A stretch of DNA of 64,000 bases from Novosphingobium sp. AP12 (GCF_000281975.1 NZ_AKKE01000157.1:1-64000), one strand, 5' to 3'. Numbered from the stretch's first letter, positions 8,785 to 18,081 are shown. Notes: a model not told the origin generated them from the letters alone. Translations and numbers: made by a program.

Positions 8785-8809
8785 AACCCGGCGAAATGAG
8801 ATAGGTTCC
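8785..8809 (-). promoter_or_regulatory. EcfG-type promoter of csbD
   Basis: On the minus strand GGAAC (8809-8805), 16 bases, then GGTT (8788-8785), one mismatch from GGAAC-N16/17-CGTT. Its position 45 bases before the csbD start and the stress nature of the gene support it. Confidence 0.5.
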
Positions 8810-8953
8810 GCTCATCTGCAGAGCTAGGCACAGGCAGCTCGTCGCAGTGGGGCTGTGCCCTGCGAGCCGAGCCACACTGCAGATCGCCGCTGGCCGTGTT
8901 CGGCGCCTATCCTGCCTTCTGCGTCTTTAACTCGGTTGGTGCGTTCGCCACAG

Positions 8954-10234
8954 ATGCCATCATTCACGCCGCCTGAACCCTACATCATGATCATGACCGG
9001 CGCCGGCCTACTCATTGCACTGGTCGCCTGGCTGCCGCTAGCGTTAAAGCGCTTGCCGCTATCATTGCCGATCGTCTGCATTGGCCTTGGAGCCGGACTG
9101 TTTCTGCTCCCGCAGGTTTCGCTTCGCCCTCTTCCGATGTTGCATCCCCACATAACGGAACGTTTTGCCGAATTCGTTGTAATCGTCGCTCTGATGGGCG
9201 CCGGCCTCAAGATTGACCGTGTTTTCGGTTTACGTCGTTGGGCTGTAACATGGCGATTATTGGCAGTAACGATGCCGCTGGGCATTCTGCTGATTACCGT
9301 CCTCGCCCGGTTTACGCTGGATTTGTCCTGGGCTGTCGCACTGCTGCTGGCGGCTAGTCTCGCCCCTACCGATCCGGTTCTGGCATCCGACGTCCAAGTC
9401 GGCCCGCCCAAAACCGGCGATGAGGACGAGGTCCGCTTTGGTCTTACATCCGAAGCAGGCCTGAACGACGGCGCAGCGTTTCCCTTCGTCCATCTCGCTG
9501 TCCTCCTCGCGGTCGCGCTACCAACTGGCAAGCCGTGGCTCGGCGAATGGCTCTCCTATCGCGTATTGTGGGAAATCGGAGGCGGAGTCCTTGGAGGTTG
9601 GGTGGTAGGCCGCATTTTCGGATGGCTCACGTTCCGCGTTCCTGCCGAGACGAAGCTCGCGAAAACGGGGGACGGCCTGATCGCCCTGTCAGCGACGTTC
9701 GTCTCGTATGGACTTACCGAAATGGTCCATGTCTACGGCTTCCTGTCTGTGTTCGTGACCGCGCTGACGTTTCGCCACGCCCACCGCGACCACGACTTCC
9801 AGAACGACATGCATGCCATTACCGAGCAGATCGAGCGGATCGCAATGATGGTGCTGCTCATTCTTTTTGGCGGCGCGCTAGTCAGCGGTCTTCTCGCCAG
9901 TGTGGGCTGGATCGAGGTCGCCATTGCGGCGACTATCCTGCTTGTCATTCGCCCACTCACCGGCGGGCTCGGGCTCCTTGGCTATCCCGCCGATGCTCAG
10001 GAGAAAATGACGCTGGCGTTCTTCGGCATCCGCGGTGTCGGTTCGATCTACTACCTGGCATTCGGTATTAATCATATGCCGGTGCCAGAAGCCGAACGGC
10101 TGTGGGGCATCGTCGGGCTCGTCGTACTGTTCTCAATCCTTCTTCATGGTCTGACAGTGACGCCAATAATGCGATCACTGGACCGCCGCCGAGGCGTGGA
10201 TCCGGAAGCGGGGCATCTGCCGTCCGACAGGTAG
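8954..10234 (+). CDS. Na+/H+ antiporter, CPA family
   Basis: A 426-residue integral membrane protein with about 12 hydrophobic segments. The NhaP/CPA1-like core is visible: LAASLAPTDPVLASDVQ and LTSEAGLNDGAAFPF, carrying the Asp residues that bind the exchanged cation, and FFGIRGVGSIYYL near the C terminus. It exchanges cytoplasmic sodium or potassium for protons across the inner membrane, for pH and salt stress. The ATG at 8954 gives a clean N terminus; the frame is open 33 codons upstream without membrane character. A strong terminator follows at 10381. Substrate ion is not determinable from sequence. Confidence 0.88.
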   Translation: MPSFTPPEPYIMIMTGAGLLIALVAWLPLALKRLPLSLPIVCIGLGAGLFLLPQVSLRPLPMLHPHITERFAEFVVIVALMGAGLKIDRVFGLRRWAVTWRLLAVTMPLGILLITVLARFTLDLSWAVALLLAASLAPTDPVLASDVQVGPPKTGDEDEVRFGLTSEAGLNDGAAFPFVHLAVLLAVALPTGKPWLGEWLSYRVLWEIGGGVLGGWVVGRIFGWLTFRVPAETKLAKTGDGLIALSATFVSYGLTEMVHVYGFLSVFVTALTFRHAHRDHDFQNDMHAITEQIERIAMMVLLILFGGALVSGLLASVGWIEVAIAATILLVIRPLTGGLGLLGYPADAQEKMTLAFFGIRGVGSIYYLAFGINHMPVPEAERLWGIVGLVVLFSILLHGLTVTPIMRSLDRRRGVDPEAGHLPSDR

Positions 10235-10380
10235 CGCCGCCGACGAAGACCCATCATAGAGCAAATCCCAGCGCTTACTTGCATCGAAAAGCTAGCAGTC
10301 CGGATACGACAAAGCAGGCATAAGCCCCGCAACTCGCCAACTCAAGGTGCCTTTTAGGCATCCTCTCCCACAACTTTTAT

Positions 10381-10409
10381 GGGCTGGTCTCTGGACCGGC
10401 CCTTTTTTT
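10381..10409 (+). terminator. rho-independent terminator
   Basis: Stem GGGCTGGTC (10381-10389), 4-base loop, GACCGGCCC (10394-10402) with one G-U pair, followed by seven T. It follows the antiporter gene. Confidence 0.85.
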
Positions 10410-10540
10410 GTGCCGCATGGAGAGTGGCTTTCCAGTGCCAGCGATTGTCGGACCGCTGGTGTTGGATGGCGGCGTTCCTCTTAGCTGGGCACGAAAATCT
10501 GTCGCTAGCGTTGAGGCCAGATAAATCAGGAGTCTTGACG

Positions 10541-10900
10541 ATGAACCCGCGATATCTCGTTTTCCCAGCCCTTCTCAGTCTTGCAGCGTGCGACGGCCCT
10601 AATGAAAAGGCCGGAAAGCAGCAGGACCAAGCCGCAGCGACCGCTGCAGGCACCGAATATGCTGGCTCCGGTCCTGGGGAACGTGCCGGTGAGGTGCAAG
10701 ACAATACAGATGACGCCGCCCGCGATGCGAAAGAAGCAAAGGCGAAGGCTATTGAGGCACAGGCCAGAAATATCAAAAAGAAGGCTGATGTCGCCGCTGA
10801 GAAACTTGAAGCTGACGCCGAAGCAGTGCGCGACGCAGCAGACAATCGGGCCGAAGATCTCAAGCGCCAAGCGGCCGCGGCAAAAGCCGACGTCGAATGA
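10541..10900 (+). CDS. Ala/Lys/Asp-rich lipoprotein
   Basis: A 119-residue predicted lipoprotein: short signal peptide with lipobox LAAC (Cys about residue 17), so anchored to a membrane after export. The mature part is a charged, alanine-rich helix with coiled-coil character (KEAKAKAIEAQARNIKKKAD, AEKLEADAEAVRDAADN), typical of small stress or envelope lipoproteins. The ATG at 10541 has a CAGGAG Shine-Dalgarno; the open frame upstream to 10379 overlaps the terminator and is not coding. It precedes a small membrane protein gene (11016) on the same strand. No specific function is recognised. Confidence 0.75.
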   Translation: MNPRYLVFPALLSLAACDGPNEKAGKQQDQAAATAAGTEYAGSGPGERAGEVQDNTDDAARDAKEAKAKAIEAQARNIKKKADVAAEKLEADAEAVRDAADNRAEDLKRQAAAAKADVE

Positions 10901-11015
10901 CGCAGACGTCGCTCGTGGTGCGGGCGCAATGTTTGCCAAGCGCGAGGCAACGGACGGCACCGGTGGTCGGAACCAATGAACTGCGCCACCTTTAAATGAT
11001 CGAAGGAGAAAGCAG

Positions 11016-11267
11016 ATGATTGGTAAAATTTTCGGAGCTATCGCAGGTAACCAAGCCGCGAAGCATATTCCTGGTTTGAATGGCACGGGAGGCGTGCTGC
11101 TTGGCGTTGCGGCACCCACGTTGCTACGTCGGATGGGTCCGTTTGGACTTATTGCTGTTGCTGTGGGTGGTTATGCCTACAAGAAGTACGACGAGCGCCG
11201 CGAGGCCAACAAGCTCAAGGCGCCGACACTAACGGGCGTGGGCGAGCCCACCCGCACTCAAGCTTGA
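11016..11267 (+). CDS. small glycine-rich membrane protein
   Basis: An 83-residue protein with a good Shine-Dalgarno (GAAGGAG, 8 bases upstream). A central hydrophobic, Gly-rich stretch (about 28-52, GVLLGVAAPTLL... then GPFGLIAVAVGGYAY) could form one or two membrane helices, followed by a basic KKYDERREANK tail. No family is recognised. Situated 115 bases after the lipoprotein gene and probably part of the same stress/envelope cluster (inference). Confidence 0.6.
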   Translation: MIGKIFGAIAGNQAAKHIPGLNGTGGVLLGVAAPTLLRRMGPFGLIAVAVGGYAYKKYDERREANKLKAPTLTGVGEPTRTQA

Positions 11268-11663
11268 CCACCATTCACCGGCACCGTGTGTCTCGCAGCG
11301 AGCACACGGCGCCCCTTCTCCCGGCAATACCATTCAACCAATCTTTTCATGAACGTTCCGCAGCGTCATGATCGCCAGCTATGCGCCAGTCCCGGCACAT
11401 TTGCTGACACTTCCCGCCCAGCACAGCGGTGCGCCCAGCCCCTCTCCTCGGCCACCACGATCCTGATTTCGCCCGATATGTACAAGGCGCGGTCCCGCAG
11501 CAGCGCTCGCTCGTCTATTCAAGGAAATGAAAACGACCCCGCCACGACAAGTGACGAGGTCGTTTCGATGCTGGTGCGCCTCGGTGGCGGATGCGCACCA
11601 TCAACCCTATTCGTGGTTTGGGGAAGCCGGATCTTGAATGATCCCAGCCTCCTCTCCCCGAAG
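11268..11663. other. intergenic with an inverted repeat at 11531-11565
   Basis: About 396 bases with no convincing gene. An inverted repeat, AAACGACC (11531-11538) and GGTCGTTT (11558-11565), can fold on either strand and lies between convergent genes, so it may act as a bidirectional terminator. A second small repeat, GTGCGC/GCGCAC, lies near 11575-11600. Confidence 0.45.
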
Positions 11664-12224
11664 TCAGAAGTGTACGATAATACCGGCCATTGGCCGAATG
11701 CTATCGAAGTCGTAGGTTTCAGCCTGAAGTCGCAGGCGAACCCCGCTGTTGGTCGTGAGGCCGCCCAGACCGATGTCGCTGGGGCCTACTTCGACGCCGA
11801 CGCCGTAAATCCAGTCTTTCTTATCACCGTATGCGCGCTTGCCGTTCACCCACTGATAGCCGGCGGAGGCGTATACCATGCCGCTGTCACCAGCCCGGCC
11901 GCCGACGCGGCCGCGCACGCCATATTCCCAGTCGATATCGCCAAATCCCTTGGTGGCGTTGCCCTCGGCGCCGACGAAGACGGGCCCGAGGGGAATGTTC
12001 ACGCCGGCCACGCCGCTGACTAGGCCGCCGTTCATCTTCCCGCCGCGCGGCGAGCCGAACTCGCTGTTGCGATCGAATTCATGGTAGCCGCCCAGCACGC
12101 CAACATAAGGCTCGATGCCGAACGCAGGGGTGCCGTCGGGTGCGGTTGCCTCAGTGCCATCCTGCGCCTGTGCCGTCGCCGGCATTACCGCGACAAGCGC
12201 CGCTGCAAGCAGTAACTTCTTCAT
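11664..12224 (-). CDS. outer-membrane beta-barrel protein
   Basis: A 186-residue exported protein: signal peptide MKKLLLAAALVAVMPATAQA, then alternating polar/aromatic strands (EPYVGVLGGYHEF, NIPLGPVFVGAEGNATKGF, GVRGRVGGRAGDSGMVYASAGYQW) ending in Phe, the outer-membrane insertion signal (IIVHF). It resembles small OmpA/OmpW-like 8-stranded barrels of sphingomonads. The start at 12224 is set by the signal peptide and a nearby GGAG; a longer frame begins at 12302. The barrel gene at 12522 lies upstream on the same strand, but the 300-base gap suggests separate promoters. Confidence 0.75.
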   Translation of the reverse strand: MKKLLLAAALVAVMPATAQAQDGTEATAPDGTPAFGIEPYVGVLGGYHEFDRNSEFGSPRGGKMNGGLVSGVAGVNIPLGPVFVGAEGNATKGFGDIDWEYGVRGRVGGRAGDSGMVYASAGYQWVNGKRAYGDKKDWIYGVGVEVGPSDIGLGGLTTNSGVRLRLQAETYDFDSIRPMAGIIVHF

Positions 12225-12521
12225 AACAAACTCCGAAAATAGGCGTCCGCATCTGCGGCTCGATGTCAGAACATCAACCGCGCCCGAGAGTTTCAAGGCC
12301 ATGTCTATTCTGCCATAGTGTTGCTTTATGGCATCATCGAAATGCCGCTCGTCAGGAGACCGGGCTGATGACAGTCGAGATGGCGCTACGCCATTGGGCC
12401 CGCCGGGCTTCCTGCATGAACGTGCAGTGACCCCGCTAGGTAATCCGCCTCAAACCGCATATAATGATGACATTAAAAGAACCATCCGCCCCCTGGGATG
12501 CCAAGGAGCGGACGGACTATT

Positions 12522-13127
12522 TTAGAAGCGGTAGCCGATAAGTGCCGCCACCTGATGGCGGTCGGGCTGCAGCCCAGTGTTCTCGTAGTAGCCGTAGTCC
12601 GAATAGCGATACTCGAGGCGGGCCAGAACACCGGATACGTTCGTTTCGACGCCCGCGCCCAGACGGTAGCCTTCGAGCTTGTCATTGCCAGTCACAAGGA
12701 CGTTGGCATCTTCGTAACTCGCCTTGACCTTGGCATTGGTGTAGCCGCCCTTGGCATAGATCAGGAAGCCGGGGACGATCTCGCCGCCGAGTCGGATGCC
12801 TGCGTAAAGGTCGCGGCCGGTCTTCAACGAAGCGCGGTCGCCAAGCGTAAGTACGTTCTCGACGCTCTCCTTGACGTTGGAATCGGCATATTCGCCCTCG
12901 ACACCCAGAACGACGCCGTTGATGTTCTTGTCAAAACCGACGACGCCGCCGAAGAGAATACCATCATCGCTACCCGAGCCGATCGGAGTTTCAATGTTGA
13001 TATTGTCGTAGCCTGCCGTCGCAGCGACGTAGGGACCGTCAAAGGCAACGCCAGCGTCCTGCGCCATTGCAGGAGCGGCGAACGAAGCTGCCAGGGTAAC
13101 AGCCGAGACGGCGATGATATTTTTCAT
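12522..13127 (-). CDS. outer-membrane beta-barrel protein
   Basis: A 201-residue protein with signal peptide (MKNIIAVSAVTLAASFAAPAMA-Q) and an 8-strand barrel pattern typical of the sphingomonad opacity/OmpA_b-brl group: GPYVAATAGYDN, GILFGGVVGFD, VVLGVEGEYAD, DLYAGIRLGGEI, YRLGAGVETN, GVLARLEYRYSDYGYY, ending VAALIGYRF with C-terminal Phe. It sits in the outer membrane; its role (structural or porin) is unknown. The start at 13127 is fixed by the signal peptide; the frame is open to 13280. The stretch 12225-12521 between the two barrels shows no gene. Confidence 0.8.
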   Translation of the reverse strand: MKNIIAVSAVTLAASFAAPAMAQDAGVAFDGPYVAATAGYDNINIETPIGSGSDDGILFGGVVGFDKNINGVVLGVEGEYADSNVKESVENVLTLGDRASLKTGRDLYAGIRLGGEIVPGFLIYAKGGYTNAKVKASYEDANVLVTGNDKLEGYRLGAGVETNVSGVLARLEYRYSDYGYYENTGLQPDRHQVAALIGYRF

Positions 13128-13648
13128 TGTGGTAATTCCTGCATTCAATAACGTTGGCCGAAGCAAGGCCGCTCCTAGCGAGCTGGTGCCTCCTAAGAAC
13201 CGTCTCCGGGCCATCCGTCGAAATTCATGAATGTTTTGTGACAGTTTGGCACCAGTGCGGACGGGTAATGAATATCGCATTCGCTCAAGGCACCACGTGG
13301 GTTGATCGCCGCCGCTCGACTATCTAGTGAACTATGGCAGCGCTCGCACGGACTATAAGTAGCGCATCGTTCATGCGAACCCGTCGAGTCCCTGGATTCG
13401 ACTCCAAGACGTTACCTCGCGATGGCCTCTCATACCTTGCCCCACCGGCGGTTCTTGCTCCGGTAAAGCAGCACGCGGCAGCCCTTGCATTTCGCGAGCT
13501 GATGCACGTCGTCGGTCGCCAAGGTGCTACTGTCAGGGACATGCCATCCCATCAGGCAAAAGGACCGCCGGAGCAGCGGGCGCAACACTTTCGCCTCTCC
13601 ACCGCCCACGATTGTGGGCCGGTCCACGAGCCATCGCCATTGAGCGAT

Positions 13649-13696
13649 ACAAGGCCCGGCCCCGGAGACAGGGGGTAGGTCGGGGTCGGGCCTTGT
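13649..13696. other. long GC-rich hairpin in a gene-free region
   Basis: Two 15-base arms (13649-13663 and 13682-13696) pair at 14 of 15 positions around an 18-base loop. The arm reads ACAAGGCCCGGCCCC. The surrounding stretch 13128-13865 (738 bases) holds no gene I trust: small open frames at 13324-13542 and 13430-13777 (minus) lack recognisable features. The hairpin could be a terminator without a T-run, a small RNA end, or a repeated extragenic palindrome. Confidence 0.45.
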
Positions 13697-13865
13697 CTTC
13701 GGGTACCCGACTTCGTCAGGTAAAGGGATCTTGCACCTCGGGCCTTTCGGATTGGTAAGCATCGTTGATGAAAGCACTCTTTACCATCAGATGACCGAAG
13801 GACCGACCCGGCGGGGACAGGAACCGGAGCCCATCGCCTTAATTCTCCTGTGCATGGAGACCCAC

Positions 13866-14387
13866 ATGAGCACCCCCCCGCAGGTGATTGCCACCGTCGC
13901 CCAACTGGACCTGGACCGATACCTCGGAGCCTGGTTCGAAATCTGCCGGCTGCCGCTCAAGTGGGAAGACGCCCAGGCGCGCGATATCACCGCGACCTAT
14001 TCGCTCGAAGCCGACGGGTCGATCAAGGTCGATAACCGCTGCATCGACGAGGATGGCAAGCCCGACCAGGCTATCGGACAGGCGGTTCCCACCGGTGCAA
14101 GCAAGGCCAGGCTGAAAGTCAGCTTTCTGCCGCAGTATTTGCGCTGGCTTCCCTTCACCAAGGGCGACTACTGGGTCATGCAGGTCGCGCCCGACTACAC
14201 GGTCGCCTTGGTGGGCACGCCCGATCGGGCCAATCTGTGGCTGCTTTCACGCACGCCGAATCTGTCCGACGAAGTGCGAGGCGACTACCTGTCGAGCGCG
14301 GCGGCCCAGGGGTTTAACCTGGCGACGCTGATCACTCCGCTTCAGAGCGGAAACGTCGTTTCCGACGCCGCGCTCACGCGGGCATAG
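13866..14387 (+). CDS. lipocalin (Blc-like)
   Basis: A 173-residue lipocalin. The first lipocalin motif is present as LDLDRYLGAWFEICRLPLKWE (GxW), followed by the Blc-type series of strands (TATYSLEADGSIKVDNRC, KARLKVSFLP, GDYWVMQVAPDYTVALVGTP) and the LWLLSRTP block that contains the conserved Arg. Bacterial lipocalins of this group bind lipids such as lysophospholipids. Unlike Blc, no signal peptide or lipobox is present from this start, so it is predicted cytoplasmic. The ATG at 13866 has a GGAGA 6 bases upstream; an in-frame ATG at 13854 has none. Confidence 0.88.
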   Translation: MSTPPQVIATVAQLDLDRYLGAWFEICRLPLKWEDAQARDITATYSLEADGSIKVDNRCIDEDGKPDQAIGQAVPTGASKARLKVSFLPQYLRWLPFTKGDYWVMQVAPDYTVALVGTPDRANLWLLSRTPNLSDEVRGDYLSSAAAQGFNLATLITPLQSGNVVSDAALTRA

Positions 14388-14812
14388 GCCGGGATTACTT
14401 GTCTATTTTCGTTTGGACGCGCGAAATCAGCTCGGCCGCAACAGTCCCTGCCGCTCGCCGCGATCGGCCCTCATCCCTATCGCAGACAAAAGTCTACAAG
14501 TACACTTCGTGGGATAAGGCGCCTATGCATCGCACCAAGCGCCCTTTCCGGATGAGGACCGGACAGCCCATCCGGCGCAGCTGCGCAGTACGCTTTGAAA
14601 TCCTGATGGAGTAGTCCTGCCCTCGCACCGCGTGCGTGCGGTGCGTCGCGCCCATGGCAATATTTTCATCGATTGGCCGCTTATCGCCGAAACTGTGTGC
14701 TCTTGTGCGTTGTTGGGTGCACGACAATCATTCTAACGACCCCCTGGGGCGCGGCGACTTGCAGGGGACCGCCGCGTCCCTACCGCCAGACCGGCGCACA
14801 TGGAGATCGAGC
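14388..14812. other. gene-poor intergenic region
   Basis: About 425 bases. The only structure seen is a small hairpin with arms CGCACCGC (14624-14631) and GCGGTGCG (14638-14645). Open frames here have no coding character. Confidence 0.4.
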
Positions 14813-14983
14813 GTGACATCACCCAGGAAGCATCGCGCCGGTCCACGGGCCAAGGCGATCTACGGGCTGATCTTCGCCATGTCGATTGTCCTGATCTGGG
14901 CCGCAGTCCGTTCTTGCGATACCGCGCCGCAGGCCGATAGTGAACAGCTTCTTCCGGCTGACGAGACGCGCGACAAACAGTAA
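14813..14983 (+). CDS. small single-span membrane protein
   Basis: A 56-residue candidate starting at a GTG with GGAG 7 bases upstream. It has a basic N terminus (TSPRKHRAGPRAKA), one hydrophobic span (IYGLIFAMSIVLIWAAV) and an acidic tail, giving a cytoplasm-in, tail-out single-pass topology. No family is recognised. The frame is open from 14636 but the upstream part looks random. It precedes the EAL gene on the same strand by 106 bases. Coding status is uncertain. Confidence 0.45.
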   Translation: MTSPRKHRAGPRAKAIYGLIFAMSIVLIWAAVRSCDTAPQADSEQLLPADETRDKQ

Positions 14984-15089
14984 GTGGGCAAGCCTGCAGT
15001 TTCTGTTCGACGACAGTTTCCCCCCCTGTCTTAAGGCGATGTTATTCTTCATCCTCTACCAGTGACCGGGGAGGGCAGGAGACGGCGAT

Positions 15090-15947
15090 ATGCAAGCAGG
15101 ATGTCAGGGCTGCAGATCCGAAGGCGCAGCCTTCGATCTTGCGATGGCCTTTCAACCCATAGTCGATTGCGAAACCGGTCGTCCATTCGCCTTCGAAGCG
15201 CTGGTCCGCGGCAGCAACGGCGAAGGCGCCGCCGAAGTGCTTTCGAAGGTAACTGCCGAGAACAGGTATGCGTTCGACCAGCAATGCCGGGTGGTCGCGA
15301 TCACAGGTGCGGTCGAGGCGGGGATCCTCGCTACCGGCGCCAAGCTTTCGATCAATTTCCTGCCGAATGCCGTGTATTCGCCGGCAGCGTGTATCCAGCT
15401 CACGCTCAAGACGGCCCGCGAGGTCGGCTTTCCGACCGATCGCCTGATCTTCGAGTTCACCGAGAACGAGCAGATGATCGATACGGACCATGTCCGCAAT
15501 ATTGTCGCGAGCTACCGCAAAATGGGCTTCACGACAGCGATCGACGACTTCGGGGCGGGCCATGCCGGGCTGGGGCTGCTGGCGAAGTTTCAGACCGATC
15601 TCATCAAGCTCGACATGGACCTGATCCGCAACGTCGATCAGAGCGAGCCGCGACGGATCATCGTCTCGGGCGTGGTGGCGATAGCCAGGGCGCTCGGCAT
15701 TGCCGTCATTGCAGAGGGCGTCGAGACGGTGGGCGAGTACGACGCTCTGCGCGAGATCGGCATCCGCTACATGCAAGGCTATCTGCTGGCCCGCCCGGGG
15801 TTCAAGATCTTGCCGATCCCCTTGCTGTCGTCCGATGTCTTCTTGTTCAAAGGGGCACGACAAGATGGCGAAGCAGCAATCGGGGTGCATCGCATCGCCC
15901 CGCCATCTTGCGGCTCGAGCCTCTCGCATATGCCGGCTTCGTGTTAG
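15090..15947 (+). CDS. EAL-domain c-di-GMP phosphodiesterase
   Basis: A 285-residue protein that is almost only an EAL domain (about 12-250). All signature residues are visible: EALVR (Glu36), the Asn of NFLPNA, FEFTENE, the DDFGAGHAGL loop with two Asp, IKLDMDLIR with the catalytic Lys, AEGVET and MQGYLLARP. It is therefore likely an active enzyme hydrolysing cyclic di-GMP to pGpG, lowering this second messenger. There is no membrane segment or sensor domain; the Cys-containing N terminus (CQGC) and a 40-residue tail of unknown role flank the domain. Such short EAL proteins act with separate sensors. Confidence 0.9.
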   Translation: MQAGCQGCRSEGAAFDLAMAFQPIVDCETGRPFAFEALVRGSNGEGAAEVLSKVTAENRYAFDQQCRVVAITGAVEAGILATGAKLSINFLPNAVYSPAACIQLTLKTAREVGFPTDRLIFEFTENEQMIDTDHVRNIVASYRKMGFTTAIDDFGAGHAGLGLLAKFQTDLIKLDMDLIRNVDQSEPRRIIVSGVVAIARALGIAVIAEGVETVGEYDALREIGIRYMQGYLLARPGFKILPIPLLSSDVFLFKGARQDGEAAIGVHRIAPPSCGSSLSHMPASC

Positions 15948-16282
15948 CGTCGTTGCGGCGCTGACGGGCAACGAATCGCCCTAGCCATCCCGTGGGCGGT
16001 CCTGCCGCTGCATAGGCATTCTCAACAGCCAAGGGCTGCCCGTGGATCGCCTGCTGATACAGCAGGCGCGCAGAGCGGTCGAACTTTGCCCGCCTATCTG
16101 GAGCTCTGGAGCGTCCTTCAAAGCAGCCGCTGTTAACGGCAGCGCGAGCAGCCTGGCTTCTTGCAGAAGCGATAACTAGCGCTCGCACGGATCAAACGAA
16201 GACCGGTTTGAGCCGCGGGGGCCAGCCCATTGGGTACTGGCGCCGAAGCCACGACGGCTGGCGGGGCATACCTCGCCCGTAT
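15948..16282. other. intergenic between convergent genes
   Basis: About 335 bases between the EAL gene and the porin gene, whose 3' ends face each other. No gene, clear terminator or repeat is seen. Confidence 0.4.
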
Positions 16283-17707
16283 TCAAAACAGGACTGTGGC
16301 CGAGGCTCCAAGATTGACGGCAGGCTTGAATTCCCCAACGAAACTCGGGTTGCGGATGTAGTTGACGGAGGGCGAGATGAACAGGCCATCGAGCGCGTGG
16401 AACGCGTAGAGAGCGCCGAGCGAGAATTGGCTCTTGTGCGCCACTCCGCCCGCCTTTTCGATAGCCCGGGCGCCTGTGCGGCTGAAGCTGTTCAGTCCGA
16501 CCGTAATGGTGACCTGGTCGGCGGGCCGTCCCGGGATCAGACCCAGGGCATAGACCCGCCCTTCGAGGCTACGCTTGTAGACGTTGACTGCGTCTTTCGC
16601 GAAAAGCGCCGACGCGCCGATGTAGACGCCTTTGTATGCGGCGCCCCCGTCCGGTTGATAAACCTGGTAGTCCGCCAGGGCATAGGCCGACCAGTTGCGC
16701 TCGCGCCCAGCGCCATCAAGACGATCATACAGTGTGGTGTTGTAGCTTCCGCCTCCTCGTAGCCATATCTGCCGGCTATTGGGCGAACTCACTCGGCGCA
16801 CACCGACTTCCTGGATGAACAGCGCCTTCGCCCAGGGGCGGGTGAACTTGAGGCCAGCGCCAGCGCTCGCCGCATCAGCGGACATGCCCTCGGGCAGGAT
16901 GCTGCGCTGAATGGCCGACTTTGAATAGAAGCCGTTCTTGGCGTTGAACTGCACATTGAAGCTGGGCGCCAGGGCGGTGCCTCCGCTCATGCCGGTCGAC
17001 AGCGGGATCGAGCCAGCCACGCCGCTGGCGAGGATGGGGTTTCCGCCAGCGAAGATCCCCACAAAATCGGAAAGGTTCTGGTTGTAGCCGGCTTTCACCT
17101 CGATCGTCCGATCGAGAAAACTGCTGAACACGGTCAGGTTGGAAAACCGCGCGCCGGAGGGCCCAAGTTGCCGCCAATTGGCGACGCTGAAGAGGCCGCC
17201 GACATTGATCTGGGTGATGTCCTCTCCCGAGCCGGCGACTTTCCAGCTCAGGCGCAGCTCGTTGCTTTGAGTGAATGTCAGCTTCTGGCCGGTATAGCTT
17301 TGCGCGCCGCCCTCAAGGCCATTTCCCGAGACATCCCTGGTCAAGGTGTTCGAACTCACACCGCGAAAATACAGATCGTGGTCGAAGAGCCAGGAGCGCG
17401 CTCCGCCGGCATCCTTCGTCAGGGTCTGGCCCACTCCGGGAAAATCGGTGGTCTGGCCCTGTGTCCTGAGCTTGTCGAATTCCATGAACCTGGCTGCCTT
17501 GCGGCGCGCCACCGTTTCTTGAGTGTCACCTTCTGTCGGTATGGTCGCCAGCGTGTCCGCGGACGCCGGCGAAGCTTTGGGCGGATCCGCCTCGTTGCTA
17601 TGAGCACCGGCCGCAGAACTCTGCTCCTGAGCGAGGCCGGGTGCCGAAACTGCGAGAGCGAAAATCCAGGAAAGCGAGCGCGGGTTGCGTGGCATCGAGA
17701 CGATCAT
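16283..17707 (-). CDS. carbohydrate porin, OprB family
   Basis: A 474-residue outer-membrane porin of the OprB type. An N-terminal signal peptide (about 1-26, ending APGLAQ) is followed by a low-complexity linker and a helical KAARFMEFDKLR segment, then a 16-strand barrel pattern (LYFRGVSSNT, NELRLSWKVAG, INVGGLFSVANWRQLG, VKAGYNQNLSDFVGIFAGG, FNVQFNAKNGFYSKSAIQRSI) with a C-terminal Phe (ASATVLF). OprB porins admit sugars into the periplasm. Two possible starts exist, 17707 and 17695; the first is kept. It is not next to a sugar pathway; the locus at 38-47 kb is a possible but unproven client. Confidence 0.78.
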   Translation of the reverse strand: MIVSMPRNPRSLSWIFALAVSAPGLAQEQSSAAGAHSNEADPPKASPASADTLATIPTEGDTQETVARRKAARFMEFDKLRTQGQTTDFPGVGQTLTKDAGGARSWLFDHDLYFRGVSSNTLTRDVSGNGLEGGAQSYTGQKLTFTQSNELRLSWKVAGSGEDITQINVGGLFSVANWRQLGPSGARFSNLTVFSSFLDRTIEVKAGYNQNLSDFVGIFAGGNPILASGVAGSIPLSTGMSGGTALAPSFNVQFNAKNGFYSKSAIQRSILPEGMSADAASAGAGLKFTRPWAKALFIQEVGVRRVSSPNSRQIWLRGGGSYNTTLYDRLDGAGRERNWSAYALADYQVYQPDGGAAYKGVYIGASALFAKDAVNVYKRSLEGRVYALGLIPGRPADQVTITVGLNSFSRTGARAIEKAGGVAHKSQFSLGALYAFHALDGLFISPSVNYIRNPSFVGEFKPAVNLGASATVLF

Positions 17708-18081
17708 GAAGCAGAAAGGTTCCTAAAAATGAAACCATTTCAATCATGTAGTCCGTCGCATGTTCCTGTCCCAGCGCGCCGGTGTGCCAGGATCCATCTT
17801 TGATCGCGTCCACGATCCGCTGGCGGGGCGTGCTGACCCAAATTGGGCATCGTCGATGCGATCATGAAGCTGCTTATTTAGTTGCGATCGCGTCAAACTA
17901 GCGCGGCACGACTTCGTCTCAGGCAGGCAAGATCACTGGTATCGCGCCGTTTCCGGCGGGTCGGTGGCGTCCGTACCCGGGGAGAGCTTCTGAAACCGAC
18001 CCGATAAGCCCCGCAGCATGGCGCGAGCGCTTTGGAACTTTGTAATAAGGACGGCGCTTGTGAGAGAAAGGATGCAGCGCG
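17708..18081. other. intergenic, nothing recognised
   Basis: About 374 bases upstream of the porin gene. I see no gene, repeat or confident promoter. Confidence 0.35.

Noticed and set aside
13380-13420. tRNA-like T-arm (GGATTCGACTCC)
   Set aside because: The stem pairs badly, and no anticodon arm or acceptor stem could be found around it.
13324-13777. Minus-strand open frames between the barrel and lipocalin genes, one with two Cys in a KCKGCRVLL stretch
   Set aside because: The Cys pair looks like half a zinc ribbon, but there is no ribosome site, no second half, and the frames overlap a strong hairpin. Not enough for a gene call.
15042-15971. 309-codon minus-strand open frame over the EAL gene
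   Set aside because: Antisense shadow; the EAL domain has every catalytic motif on the plus strand.
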